Below are positions 48,009 through 56,140 of a stretch of DNA of 64,000 bases, in pieces. The notes under the pieces were generated by a model, which searched no databases, had not been told where the DNA came from, and saw nothing but the letters and a program-made list of their open reading frames with translations. This DNA comes from Nocardia tengchongensis (GTDB lineage Bacteria; Actinomycetota; Actinomycetes; Mycobacteriales; Mycobacteriaceae): assembly GCF_018362975.1 (NCBI RefSeq), contig NZ_CP074371.1, forward strand, positions 1,116,001-1,180,000, given 5' to 3'. How positions within the stretch are numbered: position 1 is the stretch's first letter; each line of letters opens with the position of its first letter. Both the position numbers and the translations under genes were made by a program.

Positions 48009-48926
48009 TCACACCCGCAGCGGCTGCGGGCCGACCTCGATGCGGCGCGCGACGGCCGGGCCGGGCCTGGCGACGGCGCGGCGGGAGGCGAGGACCAGGC
48101 CCAGCAGCCCGACCCCGAGTCCGGCAATCGTCAAGGGCCGCAAGGGCTGGTCGATGAACAGCCAGGCCATGACCGCGGTGACGGCCGGGATGGCGAAGAA
48201 GAAGCGGCTGACCCGGGTGGTGTCCCAGCGCTGCAGCATGGTGTTCAGCAGCAGGAACGCGCCCATGGAGTTGATCAGCACCATCCAGACCATGGAACCG
48301 GCGAAGCGAGCCGGATCCGCGATGTGGAATTCGCCGCCCGCCCAGGCCATCACGCCCGCGAAGGGGGCGCTGACCGCCACATGCAGGGCGGTGCCGGCGC
48401 GCGGATCGATCGCCGGGGTGAAGCGCTTCTGGTAGACGGTGCCCAGGCTGAGGCCGAGCAGGCCGACCACGCAGAGCAGCAGGCCCGGCAGCGAGAAGGC
48501 GGGCTGGTCCAGCACCGCGAGCCCGACGCCCAGGCCGCCCACGCCGAAGCCCAGCCACTGCCGGGCGCTCACGGATTCGCCCAGGCCACCGGCAAATACG
48601 GCGATCACCACCGGGCTCAGGCCCTGGACCAGCGAGATGACGGCGGCGGTGACGTGCTCGTGCATGGCGGTGTAGAACGCGCCGAACTGCACCATCTGCA
48701 TGAGCAGCCCCGCCACCAGGGTGTGGGCGAGGGTCTTGCCGCGCGGCCAGGCGGCACGGGTCACGAGCGCGACGACGATCAGCAGCAGCCCCGCGATGCC
48801 GAAGCGGGCGAACAGCACCAGCATCGGCGGCGCCGCACCCACGCCGATGATGCCGGCGATGAACGCACTACTCCACATGAGGATCAGGGCCGGCGGGCCC
48901 GCCAGGTCGAGAAGCCGCTTGTCCAT
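48009..48926 (-). CDS. EamA family drug/metabolite transporter
   Basis: A 305-residue protein with ten predicted helices in two EamA repeats: LDLAGPPALILMWSSAFIAG starts repeat 1 and GLLLCVVGLLGLSLGTVYQKR starts repeat 2, the latter with the typical G-TVYQK segment. LVQGLSPVVIAVFAG and MVWMVLINSMGAFLLLN are family helices. Such exporters move amino acids or other metabolites; the substrate is unknown. It is divergent from a CGNR-type regulator with two dyad repeats in the 83-base gap, a typical regulator-exporter arrangement. Confidence 0.85.
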   Translation of the reverse strand: MDKRLLDLAGPPALILMWSSAFIAGIIGVGAAPPMLVLFARFGIAGLLLIVVALVTRAAWPRGKTLAHTLVAGLLMQMVQFGAFYTAMHEHVTAAVISLVQGLSPVVIAVFAGGLGESVSARQWLGFGVGGLGVGLAVLDQPAFSLPGLLLCVVGLLGLSLGTVYQKRFTPAIDPRAGTALHVAVSAPFAGVMAWAGGEFHIADPARFAGSMVWMVLINSMGAFLLLNTMLQRWDTTRVSRFFFAIPAVTAVMAWLFIDQPLRPLTIAGLGVGLLGLVLASRRAVARPGPAVARRIEVGPQPLRV

Positions 48927-48940
48927 GATCCCTCCAGCGC

Positions 48941-48999
48941 TAACCGGTTTATGTGGTTACTACGGTTGCACCACGCCACATAACCTGTCAAGGGGGTTA
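48941..48999. promoter_or_regulatory. Two dyad operators for the CGNR regulator
   Basis: TAACC-N9-GGTTA occurs twice, at 48941-48959 and 48981-48999, with starts exactly 40 bases apart (about four helical turns). Both lie in the 83-base region between the divergent EamA exporter and CGNR genes. The second is ten bases from the regulator's ATG, so binding would block its own translation start region. Role inferred from symmetry and position. Confidence 0.7.
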
Positions 49000-49009
49000 T
49001 GATGAGGGC

Positions 49010-49570
49010 ATGTCCACCTTCGCCGACCCGCACCTGTTCGTCAGCGGCAACCTCGCGCTGAACTTCATCGGCACGGCCCAGGAACGACGCACCACCTACC
49101 GCGAACTCCTCGCCGGCACCGACGAACTGGGCGAATGGGTGGTCGCGGCCGGAATTCTCGACACCGCACCGGACTGCGCGGACGCCCTCGAACCCGCGCT
49201 ACGCCTGCGCGAGGCGGCCTGGCGACTGATGCAGGCCACCCTGCACGGAGACCCCCTCGCCGACGCCGACCGACGGCTCCTCAACCGGCACGCGCACGGC
49301 GCCGCGCCCGAACTCACGCTGTGCGCCGATGGTCGGGTACGCCGCGACGGCACCATCGATTCCGCGTTGACCGCGGTCGCCCGCTCGGCCATCGAACTGC
49401 TCGCCGGGCCGGAACGCGCCCTGCTCAAGGAATGCGGGCGAGACGCCTGCACCCGCCTCTACCTGGACACCTCACGCGGCGGTTCGCGCCGGTGGTGCGA
49501 TATGGCGGTCTGCGGAAACCGGGCCAAGGGCAAGGCTTTCCGGGCCCGGAACACCGACGCGACCCACTGA
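49010..49570 (+). CDS. CGNR zinc-finger transcriptional regulator
   Basis: A 186-residue protein of the ABATE/CGNR type. The N-terminal ABATE domain (LFVSGNLALNFIGTAQERR to about residue 125) senses a ligand. The C-terminal zinc finger has CGRDACTRLYLD and RRWCDMAVCGNRAKG, giving four Cys and the eponymous CGNR. The ATG is preceded by GATGAGGGC. It probably represses or activates the divergent EamA transporter through the paired dyads upstream. Its last 99 bases overlap the 3' end of the convergent GT87 gene. Confidence 0.88.
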   Translation: MSTFADPHLFVSGNLALNFIGTAQERRTTYRELLAGTDELGEWVVAAGILDTAPDCADALEPALRLREAAWRLMQATLHGDPLADADRRLLNRHAHGAAPELTLCADGRVRRDGTIDSALTAVARSAIELLAGPERALLKECGRDACTRLYLDTSRGGSRRWCDMAVCGNRAKGKAFRARNTDATH

Positions 49571-50893
49571 CCGCGCCCCGGCGTTGACGAACAGGAAGAA
49601 GAACACCGCCAGCAGCACCGCCCGGCCCCACACGCCGACCTGCACCAGATTCTGTTCCAGCAGATAAGGGTTGCCCGCGCCGAGCGCGTAGAAGTAGCGG
49701 AAGACGCCGATACCGATGCACAGGTCGGCCATCAGATAGGTGACCACCAGACTCCACGGCACTTCCAGCAGCACCAGGAACGGGATCAGCCACAGCGTGT
49801 ACTGCGGTGAATGCACCTTGTGGAACAACAGGAATCCACACAGCATGGCGCCGCTGACCCCGATCCACGGATAGACCCCGGACAGCCGATACCGCCGCAC
49901 CCCCAGCCAGCAGGCCAGCGCGAACGAGGCCAGCACCAGCAGCGGCGAGGCCACCGACACCACGTCCTGGAACGTCGACTCCGCCTCCTGGGTGGGACCG
50001 AACAACGGTCGCAATCCCCAGTACCACAGGGAATTCGTGGTGATATCGGCCTGCCGCAACTGCTGGAAGGTGATCGACGCGCGCCAGCCGTCGTAGCCGG
50101 CGAGCGCGAACGGCAGATTGATCGCGACCACCGTGCCGATCGCGGTCGCGGCCACCATGAGCGCGCCGCGCACATCGAATCGCTTCTCCCGCAAGGGATG
50201 CTCACCGAGCAGCACATAGATCAGCAGCGGCAGCACGAAAATGCCGGGATACAGCTTGAAACAGAATCCGATCGCGAGGAACACCGCCGCGGCGATCGCC
50301 CGATCCCGCAGGGAATATCGGGTCAGCACCGTCATCACATAGAACGCGGCGACCGCGGTGGCGACCACCGGCAGTTCCCAATTGTGAAAGGCGTAGAGCA
50401 CCAGAGGGGGCGCGGCCGCCCACAACAGCGCCGCCGGACCCGCCATCCGCGCCAGCAGGTAGGCGGTCAGCAAGGCGAACGGGGCCAGCAGCAGCGCCGA
50501 ATGCCACAGGAAGTCCGCGTCGGTGCGGGAGCCGAGGCCGCCGATCCACATGAACAGCCCGCTCAGCACCGGATACTCGACCGCGCCGCCGGTCAACAGG
50601 CCGTCGGGGGTGATGCCGCCCGTTATGTAAGGAAAGACGTGGTGATCGATTCCGCGACCCAGCCACAGGTACTGGATATCGGAATAGCAGACGTCCGAGT
50701 CCTTGATCACGTCGAAGATCACGCTGCGCCCGGATTCCTCGAACGGGCCGACCGCGCAGCGCGCCTTGTTCACATACGCGAGCAGCAGTGTGACCCCGCA
50801 CACCAGCGTCGACAGGACCGCGATCATCGACCGGCCGGCATCGCGGCGGCGGGTTGCCGCTGCGCTGACGGCAGGTCGATTCGGCATGCGCAT
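49472..50893 (-). CDS. GT87/DUF2029 family membrane glycosyltransferase
   Basis: About 473 residues with roughly ten helices; distant paralogue of the GT87 gene at 32.8 kb. Common elements are CYSDIQYLWLGRG in the first extracytoplasmic loop, VEYPVLSGLFMWIGG, FHNWELPVVATAVAAF and FHKVHSPQYTLWLIPFLVLLEVPW. These match polyprenyl-phosphomannose-dependent alpha-mannosyltransferases of mycobacteria. The C-terminus runs 99 bases into the convergent CGNR gene, which is unusual; a shorter true end cannot be seen. The start is one of three in-frame codons (50896, 50893, 50887). It lies just before rpsF on the opposite strand. Confidence 0.8.
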   Translation of the reverse strand: MRMPNRPAVSAAATRRRDAGRSMIAVLSTLVCGVTLLLAYVNKARCAVGPFEESGRSVIFDVIKDSDVCYSDIQYLWLGRGIDHHVFPYITGGITPDGLLTGGAVEYPVLSGLFMWIGGLGSRTDADFLWHSALLLAPFALLTAYLLARMAGPAALLWAAAPPLVLYAFHNWELPVVATAVAAFYVMTVLTRYSLRDRAIAAAVFLAIGFCFKLYPGIFVLPLLIYVLLGEHPLREKRFDVRGALMVAATAIGTVVAINLPFALAGYDGWRASITFQQLRQADITTNSLWYWGLRPLFGPTQEAESTFQDVVSVASPLLVLASFALACWLGVRRYRLSGVYPWIGVSGAMLCGFLLFHKVHSPQYTLWLIPFLVLLEVPWSLVVTYLMADLCIGIGVFRYFYALGAGNPYLLEQNLVQVGVWGRAVLLAVFFFLFVNAGARSVGRVGVPGPESLALGPVSADRHIAPPARTAA

Positions 50894-51059
50894 CACCCTA
50901 GGTGTCCGGCCGGTATGTTCGCCTGTTCAATCCCGGTAATGGTCCGATTTCGCAGCTCAGAACCGGTCATGTAGCCTTGTCGGGTTGCTGACGCAACGAA
51001 CCCTCCTGCCCACGGACAGTCCGTGGGCCGTACACAGTCCACAGGAGGTGATGAGGTCC

Positions 51060-51350
51060 GTGCGTCATTATGAAGTGATGGTTATTCTCGATCCAGCGAT
51101 GGATGAGCGCACCGTCGGCCCGAACCTGAACAACATGTTGGGTGTTGTCGGGTCCGAGGGCGGCAAGGTCGACAACGTCGACATCTGGGGTCGCCGTCGT
51201 CTCGCCTACGAGATCAACAAGCAGGCCGAGGGCATCTACGCGGTTGTCACCCTGACCGCCGAGTCCGCGACCGTGAGTGAGCTCGATCGCCAGCTGGGAC
51301 TGAACGAGTCGGTGCTGCGCACCAAGGTGCTGCGTACCGACAAGAAGTAA
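51060..51350 (+). CDS. rpsF: 30S ribosomal protein S6
   Basis: A 96-residue ribosomal protein: [19 protein letters not shown] at the start, [18 protein letters not shown] in the middle and [16 protein letters not shown] at the end match actinobacterial S6. GTG at 51060 is fixed by AGGAGGTGATG eight bases upstream and by homology; the frame is open to 50985 but that part is leader. It is the first gene of rpsF-ssb-rpsR-rplI, the same order as Rv0053-Rv0056. Confidence 0.96.
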   Translation: MRHYEVMVILDPAMDERTVGPNLNNMLGVVGSEGGKVDNVDIWGRRRLAYEINKQAEGIYAVVTLTAESATVSELDRQLGLNESVLRTKVLRTDKK

Positions 51351-51454
51351 GACCCAGTCCTCCCGCGACGTCGCTCGTAACCGTCGGTCCCTGTCTCTAG
51401 GCTGACCGATGAACGCGAGCGCATAGCGGACTGCACCGGAAAGCAGGAGGAACC

Positions 51455-52014
51455 ATGGCCCAGGGCGACACGGTCATCACCGTCATCGGCAATTTGACGG
51501 CTGACCCCGAGCTTCGATTCACGCCCGCGGGAGCGGCCGTCGCGAACTTCACCGTCGCGTCGACTCCCCGCGTATTCGACCGTAATACCAATGAATGGAA
51601 AGACGGCGAAGCGCTTTTCTTGCGCTGCAATATCTGGCGAGAAGCTGCGGAGAACGTTGCCGAGAGCCTGACCCGTGGCTCGCGAGTGATCGTGAGCGGA
51701 CGACTGAAGCAGCGCTCCTACGAAACCCGCGAGGGTGAGAAGCGCACGGTCGTCGAACTCGAAGTCGACGAGGTGGGCCCCTCCCTGCGGTACGCGACCG
51801 CGAAAGTCAACAAGACCACCCGTGGCGGTGGTGGCGGTGGCTTCGGCGGCGGCCAGGGCGGCGGCGGCCAGCAGAACGCTGGCGGCGGCGGCTTTTCCGG
51901 TGTGGCAGTGGCGGGGGTCGTGGCGGCCAGAGCGCCGGCGACGACCCGTGGGGCAGTGCCCCCGCGGCCGGCTCCTTCGGGGGCGGGCCCATGGACGACG
52001 AACCGCCGTTCTAG
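51455..52014 (+). CDS. ssb: Single-stranded DNA-binding protein, frameshifted in this sequence
   Basis: The OB-fold covers residues 1 to about 115 ([57 protein letters not shown]). A Gly-rich linker follows, in which the frame breaks at about 51899-51903: adding one G gives [18 protein letters not shown] and reaches the acidic tip PMDDEPPF with a stop at 52012. Without correction the frame runs on to 52312 through rpsR. The tip binds DnaA-primase-type partners and recombination proteins in other bacteria. An AGGAGGAACC ribosome site precedes the ATG. The break is probably a sequencing error in an essential gene. Confidence 0.92.
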
Positions 52015-52079
52015 ACAACGGCTTTCCCCGGAATCCGCCCCGATGGGCTGGGTTCCCAAAATTACGGAGTTGAAAGACC

Positions 52080-52349
52080 ATGGCCAAAGCACCGGCACGC
52101 GAAAAGGTGCTGAAGAAGAAGGCTTGCACCTTCTGCAAGGAAGACAAGGCCGGCAAGAAGAACAACACGGCCGGCGCGAAGATCGACTACAAGGACACCG
52201 CGCTGCTGCGCAAGTACGTGTCCGACCGTGGCAAGATCCGCGCGCGCCGGGTGACGGGCAACTGCGTCCAGCACCAGCGCGATATCGCTGTCGCCGTGAA
52301 GAACTCGCGTGAGGTCGCTCTGCTGCCTTACGTGTCCACCGCTCGCTGA
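52080..52349 (+). CDS. rpsR: 30S ribosomal protein S18
   Basis: An 89-residue S18 with the basic start [37 protein letters not shown] and [20 protein letters not shown]. Two Cys in CTFC and a third in GNC place it in the Cys-containing (zinc-binding, C+) class rather than the zinc-independent class that actinobacteria express under zinc starvation. It lies between ssb and rplI in the conserved order. Confidence 0.97.
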   Translation: MAKAPAREKVLKKKACTFCKEDKAGKKNNTAGAKIDYKDTALLRKYVSDRGKIRARRVTGNCVQHQRDIAVAVKNSREVALLPYVSTAR

Positions 52350-52366
52350 GAAAGGAAGACACAGCA

Positions 52367-52822
52367 ATGAAGCTCATCCTCACCGCTGATGTCGACAACC
52401 TCGGTGCGCCCGGCGACACCGTGGAAGTCAAGGACGGTTACGGCCGTAACTTCCTGCTCCCGCGCGGCCTGGCGATCGTCGCCACCCGTGGCGCGGAGAA
52501 GCAGGTCGAGGGCATTCGCCGGGCACAGGATGCCCGTCGCGTGCGCGACCTGGACCACGCCAACGAGCTGAAGCAGGCCATCGAGGGCCTGACCGGCGTG
52601 TCGCTCGCGGTCAAGACCGCCGGCACCGGCAAGCTCTTCGGTTCGGTCACCGCGGCCGACGTCGCCTCGGCGATCAAGGTCGCCGGCGGCCCGGTCGTCG
52701 ACAAGCGCAGCATCGAGCTGCCGAAGGCCCACATCAAGAGCACCGGCAAGCACGGTGTCGTGGTGCATCTGCACCCCGATGTGATCGCCAAGGTCGACCT
52801 GCAGGTCACCGCCGCCGAGTAA
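52367..52822 (+). CDS. rplI: 50S ribosomal protein L9
   Basis: A 151-residue L9: the N-terminal RNA-binding domain [20 protein letters not shown] with [13 protein letters not shown] (about 24-36), a long connecting helix, and the C-terminal domain with [21 protein letters not shown]. Length and motifs are canonical. AGAAAGGAAG precedes the ATG. It is the last gene of the ribosomal operon and is followed by a strong terminator. Confidence 0.97.
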   Translation: MKLILTADVDNLGAPGDTVEVKDGYGRNFLLPRGLAIVATRGAEKQVEGIRRAQDARRVRDLDHANELKQAIEGLTGVSLAVKTAGTGKLFGSVTAADVASAIKVAGGPVVDKRSIELPKAHIKSTGKHGVVVHLHPDVIAKVDLQVTAAE

Positions 52823-52830
52823 TTCGGTTG

Positions 52831-52867
52831 ATCGGAGGCCACCTCACTTGTGGGGGTGGCCTCCGAT
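52831..52867 (+). terminator. Rho-independent terminator after rplI
   Basis: A perfect 13-base stem (52831-52843 with 52855-52867) and 11-base loop, followed by TTCTTTG. It separates the ribosomal operon from the dnaB region. Confidence 0.85.
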
Positions 52868-53459
52868 TTCTTTGTTTGCCAGGTGTTTTCTGTCTTTGCC
52901 TGCGCGCGGGGAGTCCAGGTCTCGAAGGCATCGTGGCGAGGCGACGGCACGCAGGATCCGCGATGTTCGTCCTGGTTGTGGATTGCTCAGCAAACCAACC
53001 ATTCTCGTTGTGTGTCAGGTCACATGGGCGTGACCGTTCGTTTACCCAACACGCCCGGCCGTTGCCGTCCAACGACACGCCGCACGGGATTGATCCACAG
53101 TTGCGAACAATGAGAAATAGGCCACTACCAGTGCATTGAGCAGTCATAACGGCTGTTGTCCCCAAGTTTTCCACAGGGGGTGCACAACAGTTGGTGAACA
53201 ATACCCACGTTATCCACAGGTGTGTACACAGGCCGGTTTGGCGCGTCCCCACCCGGTCGCCTAGGTTCGCATTCGATGTCGTGACCATAGCCCCGGGACC
53301 GCACGACTCCAGGTATCCCACGCCCACCACTACGGGTTTGCCACCGCGCCTTCGTCATTCGAGGGCGACTCCGCGTGGCGGCCCGGACATGTCGGTGCGC
53401 TGGCGTACAACAGGTCATGCACGCCGTTCCGGGCGCCAGCAGAGAGGACGGTCGAGCCC
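52868..53459. promoter_or_regulatory. Intergenic region before dnaB with DnaA-box-like sequences and a dyad
   Basis: No convincing gene is present in these 592 bases; the open frames have poor codon bias. Five DnaA-box-like 9-mers are seen: CAATCCACA on the minus strand (52977-52985), TGATCCACA (53091-53099), TTGTCCCCA (53157-53165), TTTTCCACA (53167-53175) and a perfect TTATCCACA (53210-53218). A dyad GGTCAC-N6-GTGACC lies at 53018-53035. GC content is lower than in neighbouring genes. The dnaB promoter must lie here. DnaA control of dnaB is a hypothesis from these sites. Confidence 0.5.
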
Positions 53460-56104
53460 ATGGCAGTCGTCGACGATCGCGGCCACGACGATCACGGCCC
53501 CTCGGATTACCCCGACGCCCCCGCGAGGATTTCGGCCGCCAGCCACCCCATGACATGGTCGCCGAGCAGTCCGTTCTCGGTGGCATGCTGCTGTCCAAGG
53601 ACGCCATCGCCGATGTCGTGGAGGTCATCCGCCCCGGCGACTTCTACCGCCCCGCACACCAGGCCGTCTACGACGCCATCCTGGACCTCTACGGCCGCGG
53701 CGAGCCGGCTGACCCGGTGACGGTATCCGCCACCCTCGACCGCAAGGGCGAACTCAAGCGCATCGGCGGCGCCCCCTACCTGGTCACCCTGACCCAAACG
53801 GTCCCCACCGCCGCCAACGCCGGCTACTACGCCGAGATCGTCGCCGAGAAGTCCGTCCTGCGCCGCCTCGTCGAAGCGGGCACCCGCATCGTCCAGTACG
53901 GCTACGCCGGCGCCGACGGCCAAGACGTAGCCGAGGTCGTGGACCGAGCCCAGGCCGAGCTCTACGACGTCACCGAACGCCGCTCCAGCGAGGACTTCGC
54001 CCCCCTCACCGACATCCTCCAGCCCACGATGGACGAACTCGACTCCATCGCCTCCCGAGGCGGCATCTCCCTCGGCGTACCAACCGGTTTCACCGAACTC
54101 GACGAAATCACCAACGGCCTCCACCCCGGCCAGATGGTCATCGTCGCGGCCCGCCCCGGCGTCGGCAAGGCCCTCGCGCTCGACACACTCCTGCCGACGC
54201 CGGACGGCTGGATCACCATGGGTGAGGTCGAGGTCGGCGACGAATTGCTGGACGCGCAGGGAAAGCCCACGCGTGTCGTGGCAGCCACCGAGGTAATGCT
54301 GGACCGCCCCTGCTACGAGGTCGAATTCTCGGACGGCACAGTCATAGTCGCGGACGAGCAGCACCAGTGGCTCACCGAGACCCGATCCTCGCGCCGGTCC
54401 GCTCAACAGGCCGCCATCGGCTACAACCGATACCGGAATCAGCAGACGTTCGCTCAGGTTCGGACGACCGCCGAGATCGCGGCGACCGTGCGCTGCGAGA
54501 CTGCCGATCGGCGGCTCAACCACTCCGTGGTCAATGCCGAGGCACTGCAACTGCCCGAGCGCGAATTGCTGATTCCCCCATACACATTGGGTGCATGGCT
54601 CGGCGATGGAAGTTCCGCCTGTGCGCAACTGACCACCGCCGACCCCGAGATCCTCTATCGGATCGAGAATGAGGGCATCCTCACGACGCACTCGGATTCC
54701 GCCCAGCTGCGCTACAGCCTCAGGCTGCCCGCGGACGCACCCATCGAACCGCGGGACTGCGTCGTCTGCGGTAGCGAGTTCATTCCGTTCACCAGCGAGG
54801 TCCGCACCTGCGGCCGCTCCTGTGGCGGCAAGGCTGGTTTCGTCTCCGGTCCGGCCCCTGCCCCGAACTGCCCGCAGTGCGGTGGACCATCCATCGGGCT
54901 GCGCCTGTGCCAGGCCTGCCGCAATGCGGTCGGCAGCGTGCAGGCTCGCCTGCGCACCATTGGCGTGCTCGGCAACAAGCACATCCCCGGCGAGTATCTG
55001 CGGGCATCCGAGACCCAGCGACGCGCCCTGCTCGCCGGCCTGCTCGACACCGACGGCACCGTCACCAAGGGCGGCTCGGTCCAGTTCTCGGTGACCAACG
55101 AACAGCTCGCACGCGACACCGAAGAGCTGATCGTGAGCCTCGGTTACCGCTGCCAGATGTCGACCAAACGCGTCCGTGGCCGGACCGAGGCGTCTTCGAC
55201 CGCCTACGCTCTGACCTTCGCCACCGAGGACGAGGTCTTCGGCCTGAGCCGAAAAGAGCTGCTGCACAAGCAGCGTCGCGGCGCCACCAACACGTCGCGC
55301 TCCGGCTCCCGTTTCATCGTCGATGTCCGCCCGATCGCATCCGTCCCGGTCCGCTGCGTCGAGGTGGACAACGCGGAACACCTCTACCTCGCGGGCCGCG
55401 CGATGATCCCGACCCACAATTCCACCCTGGGTATGGATTTCATGCGCAGCTGCTCCATCAAGCACGGCATGGCCAGCGTCATCTTCTCCCTGGAAATGAG
55501 CCGCACCGAAATCGTCATGCGCCTCCTATCCGCGGAAGCGAAGATCAAACTGGGCGACATGCGCTCGGGCCGCATGAGCGACGACGACTGGACCAAACTC
55601 GCCCGCCGCATGAGCGAAATCAGCGAGGCGCCGCTGTTCGTGGATGATTCGCCGAACCTGACAATGATGGAAATTCGGGCAAAAGCCCGACGCCTCAAGC
55701 AGCGCCACGATCTTCGGCTCATTGTCGTGGACTACCTCCAGCTGATGAGCTCGGGCAAAAAGGTCGAATCGCGACAGCAGGAAGTCTCCGAATTCTCCCG
55801 AAGCCTCAAGCTGATGGCCAAGGAGTTGGAGGTTCCTGTGATCGCGATTTCGCAGCTCAACCGTGGTCCGGAACAGCGAACCGACAAGCGTCCTATGGTG
55901 TCCGATTTGCGTGAATCGGGAAGTTTGGAACAAGATGCCGATATGGTCATTTTGTTACATAGGCCCGATGCTTTCGAGCGCGATGATCCACGCGGCGGCG
56001 AGGCTGACTTGATTCTTGGAAAGCACCGAAACGGACCAACCGCAACAATTACCGTTGCACACCAGCTGCATTTGAGCCGGTTCGTCGATATGGCACGCGG
56101 TTAA
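53460..56104 (+). CDS. dnaB: Replicative DNA helicase DnaB with one intein, frameshifted near its start
   Basis: Hexameric helicase of the replication fork. ATG at 53460 (AVVDDRGHDDHG) is the expected start; one missing C in the run at 53518-53522 shifts the frame before EDFGRQPPHDMVAEQSVLGG, so the main frame has no good start of its own. The N-terminal domain ends at about DFAPLTDIL. The RecA-like domain has its Walker A split by an intein: RPGVGK then STLGMDF after splicing. Walker B is LIVVDYLQLM; further motifs are ISQLNRGPEQR, LRESGSLEQDADM and HRNGPTATI. The extein without intein is about 464 residues. The last 180 or so bases are much lower in GC than the rest, with rare codons including TTA. 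Confidence 0.93.
54170..55420 (+). other. Intein with LAGLIDADG endonuclease, inserted in the DnaB P-loop
   Basis: A 417-residue in-frame intein between GVGK and STLG. It begins with Ala instead of Cys (ALALDTLLPTPDGW), as in the mycobacterial DnaB intein at the same site, and ends AMIPTHN before Ser+1. Block B is VIVADEQHQWLT. Two dodecapeptides, LGAWLGDGSS and LLAGLLDTDGTV, with their Asp residues, indicate a potentially active homing endonuclease. Between them lies a Cys-rich insert (CVVCGSEF, CGRSC, CPQCGG, CQAC) that reads as a double zinc ribbon. Block F/G is RCVEVDNAEHLYLAGR. Splicing is needed to rebuild the ATP site. Confidence 0.92.
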
Positions 56105-56140
56105 GTTCCATCGAACACAGATTCGAGTTATCGTCGGAGT

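Noticed and set aside
45901..48558. 885-codon minus-strand frame across DUF475, DUF389 and EamA genes
   Set aside because: It spans three recognised genes and a terminator and has no family features.
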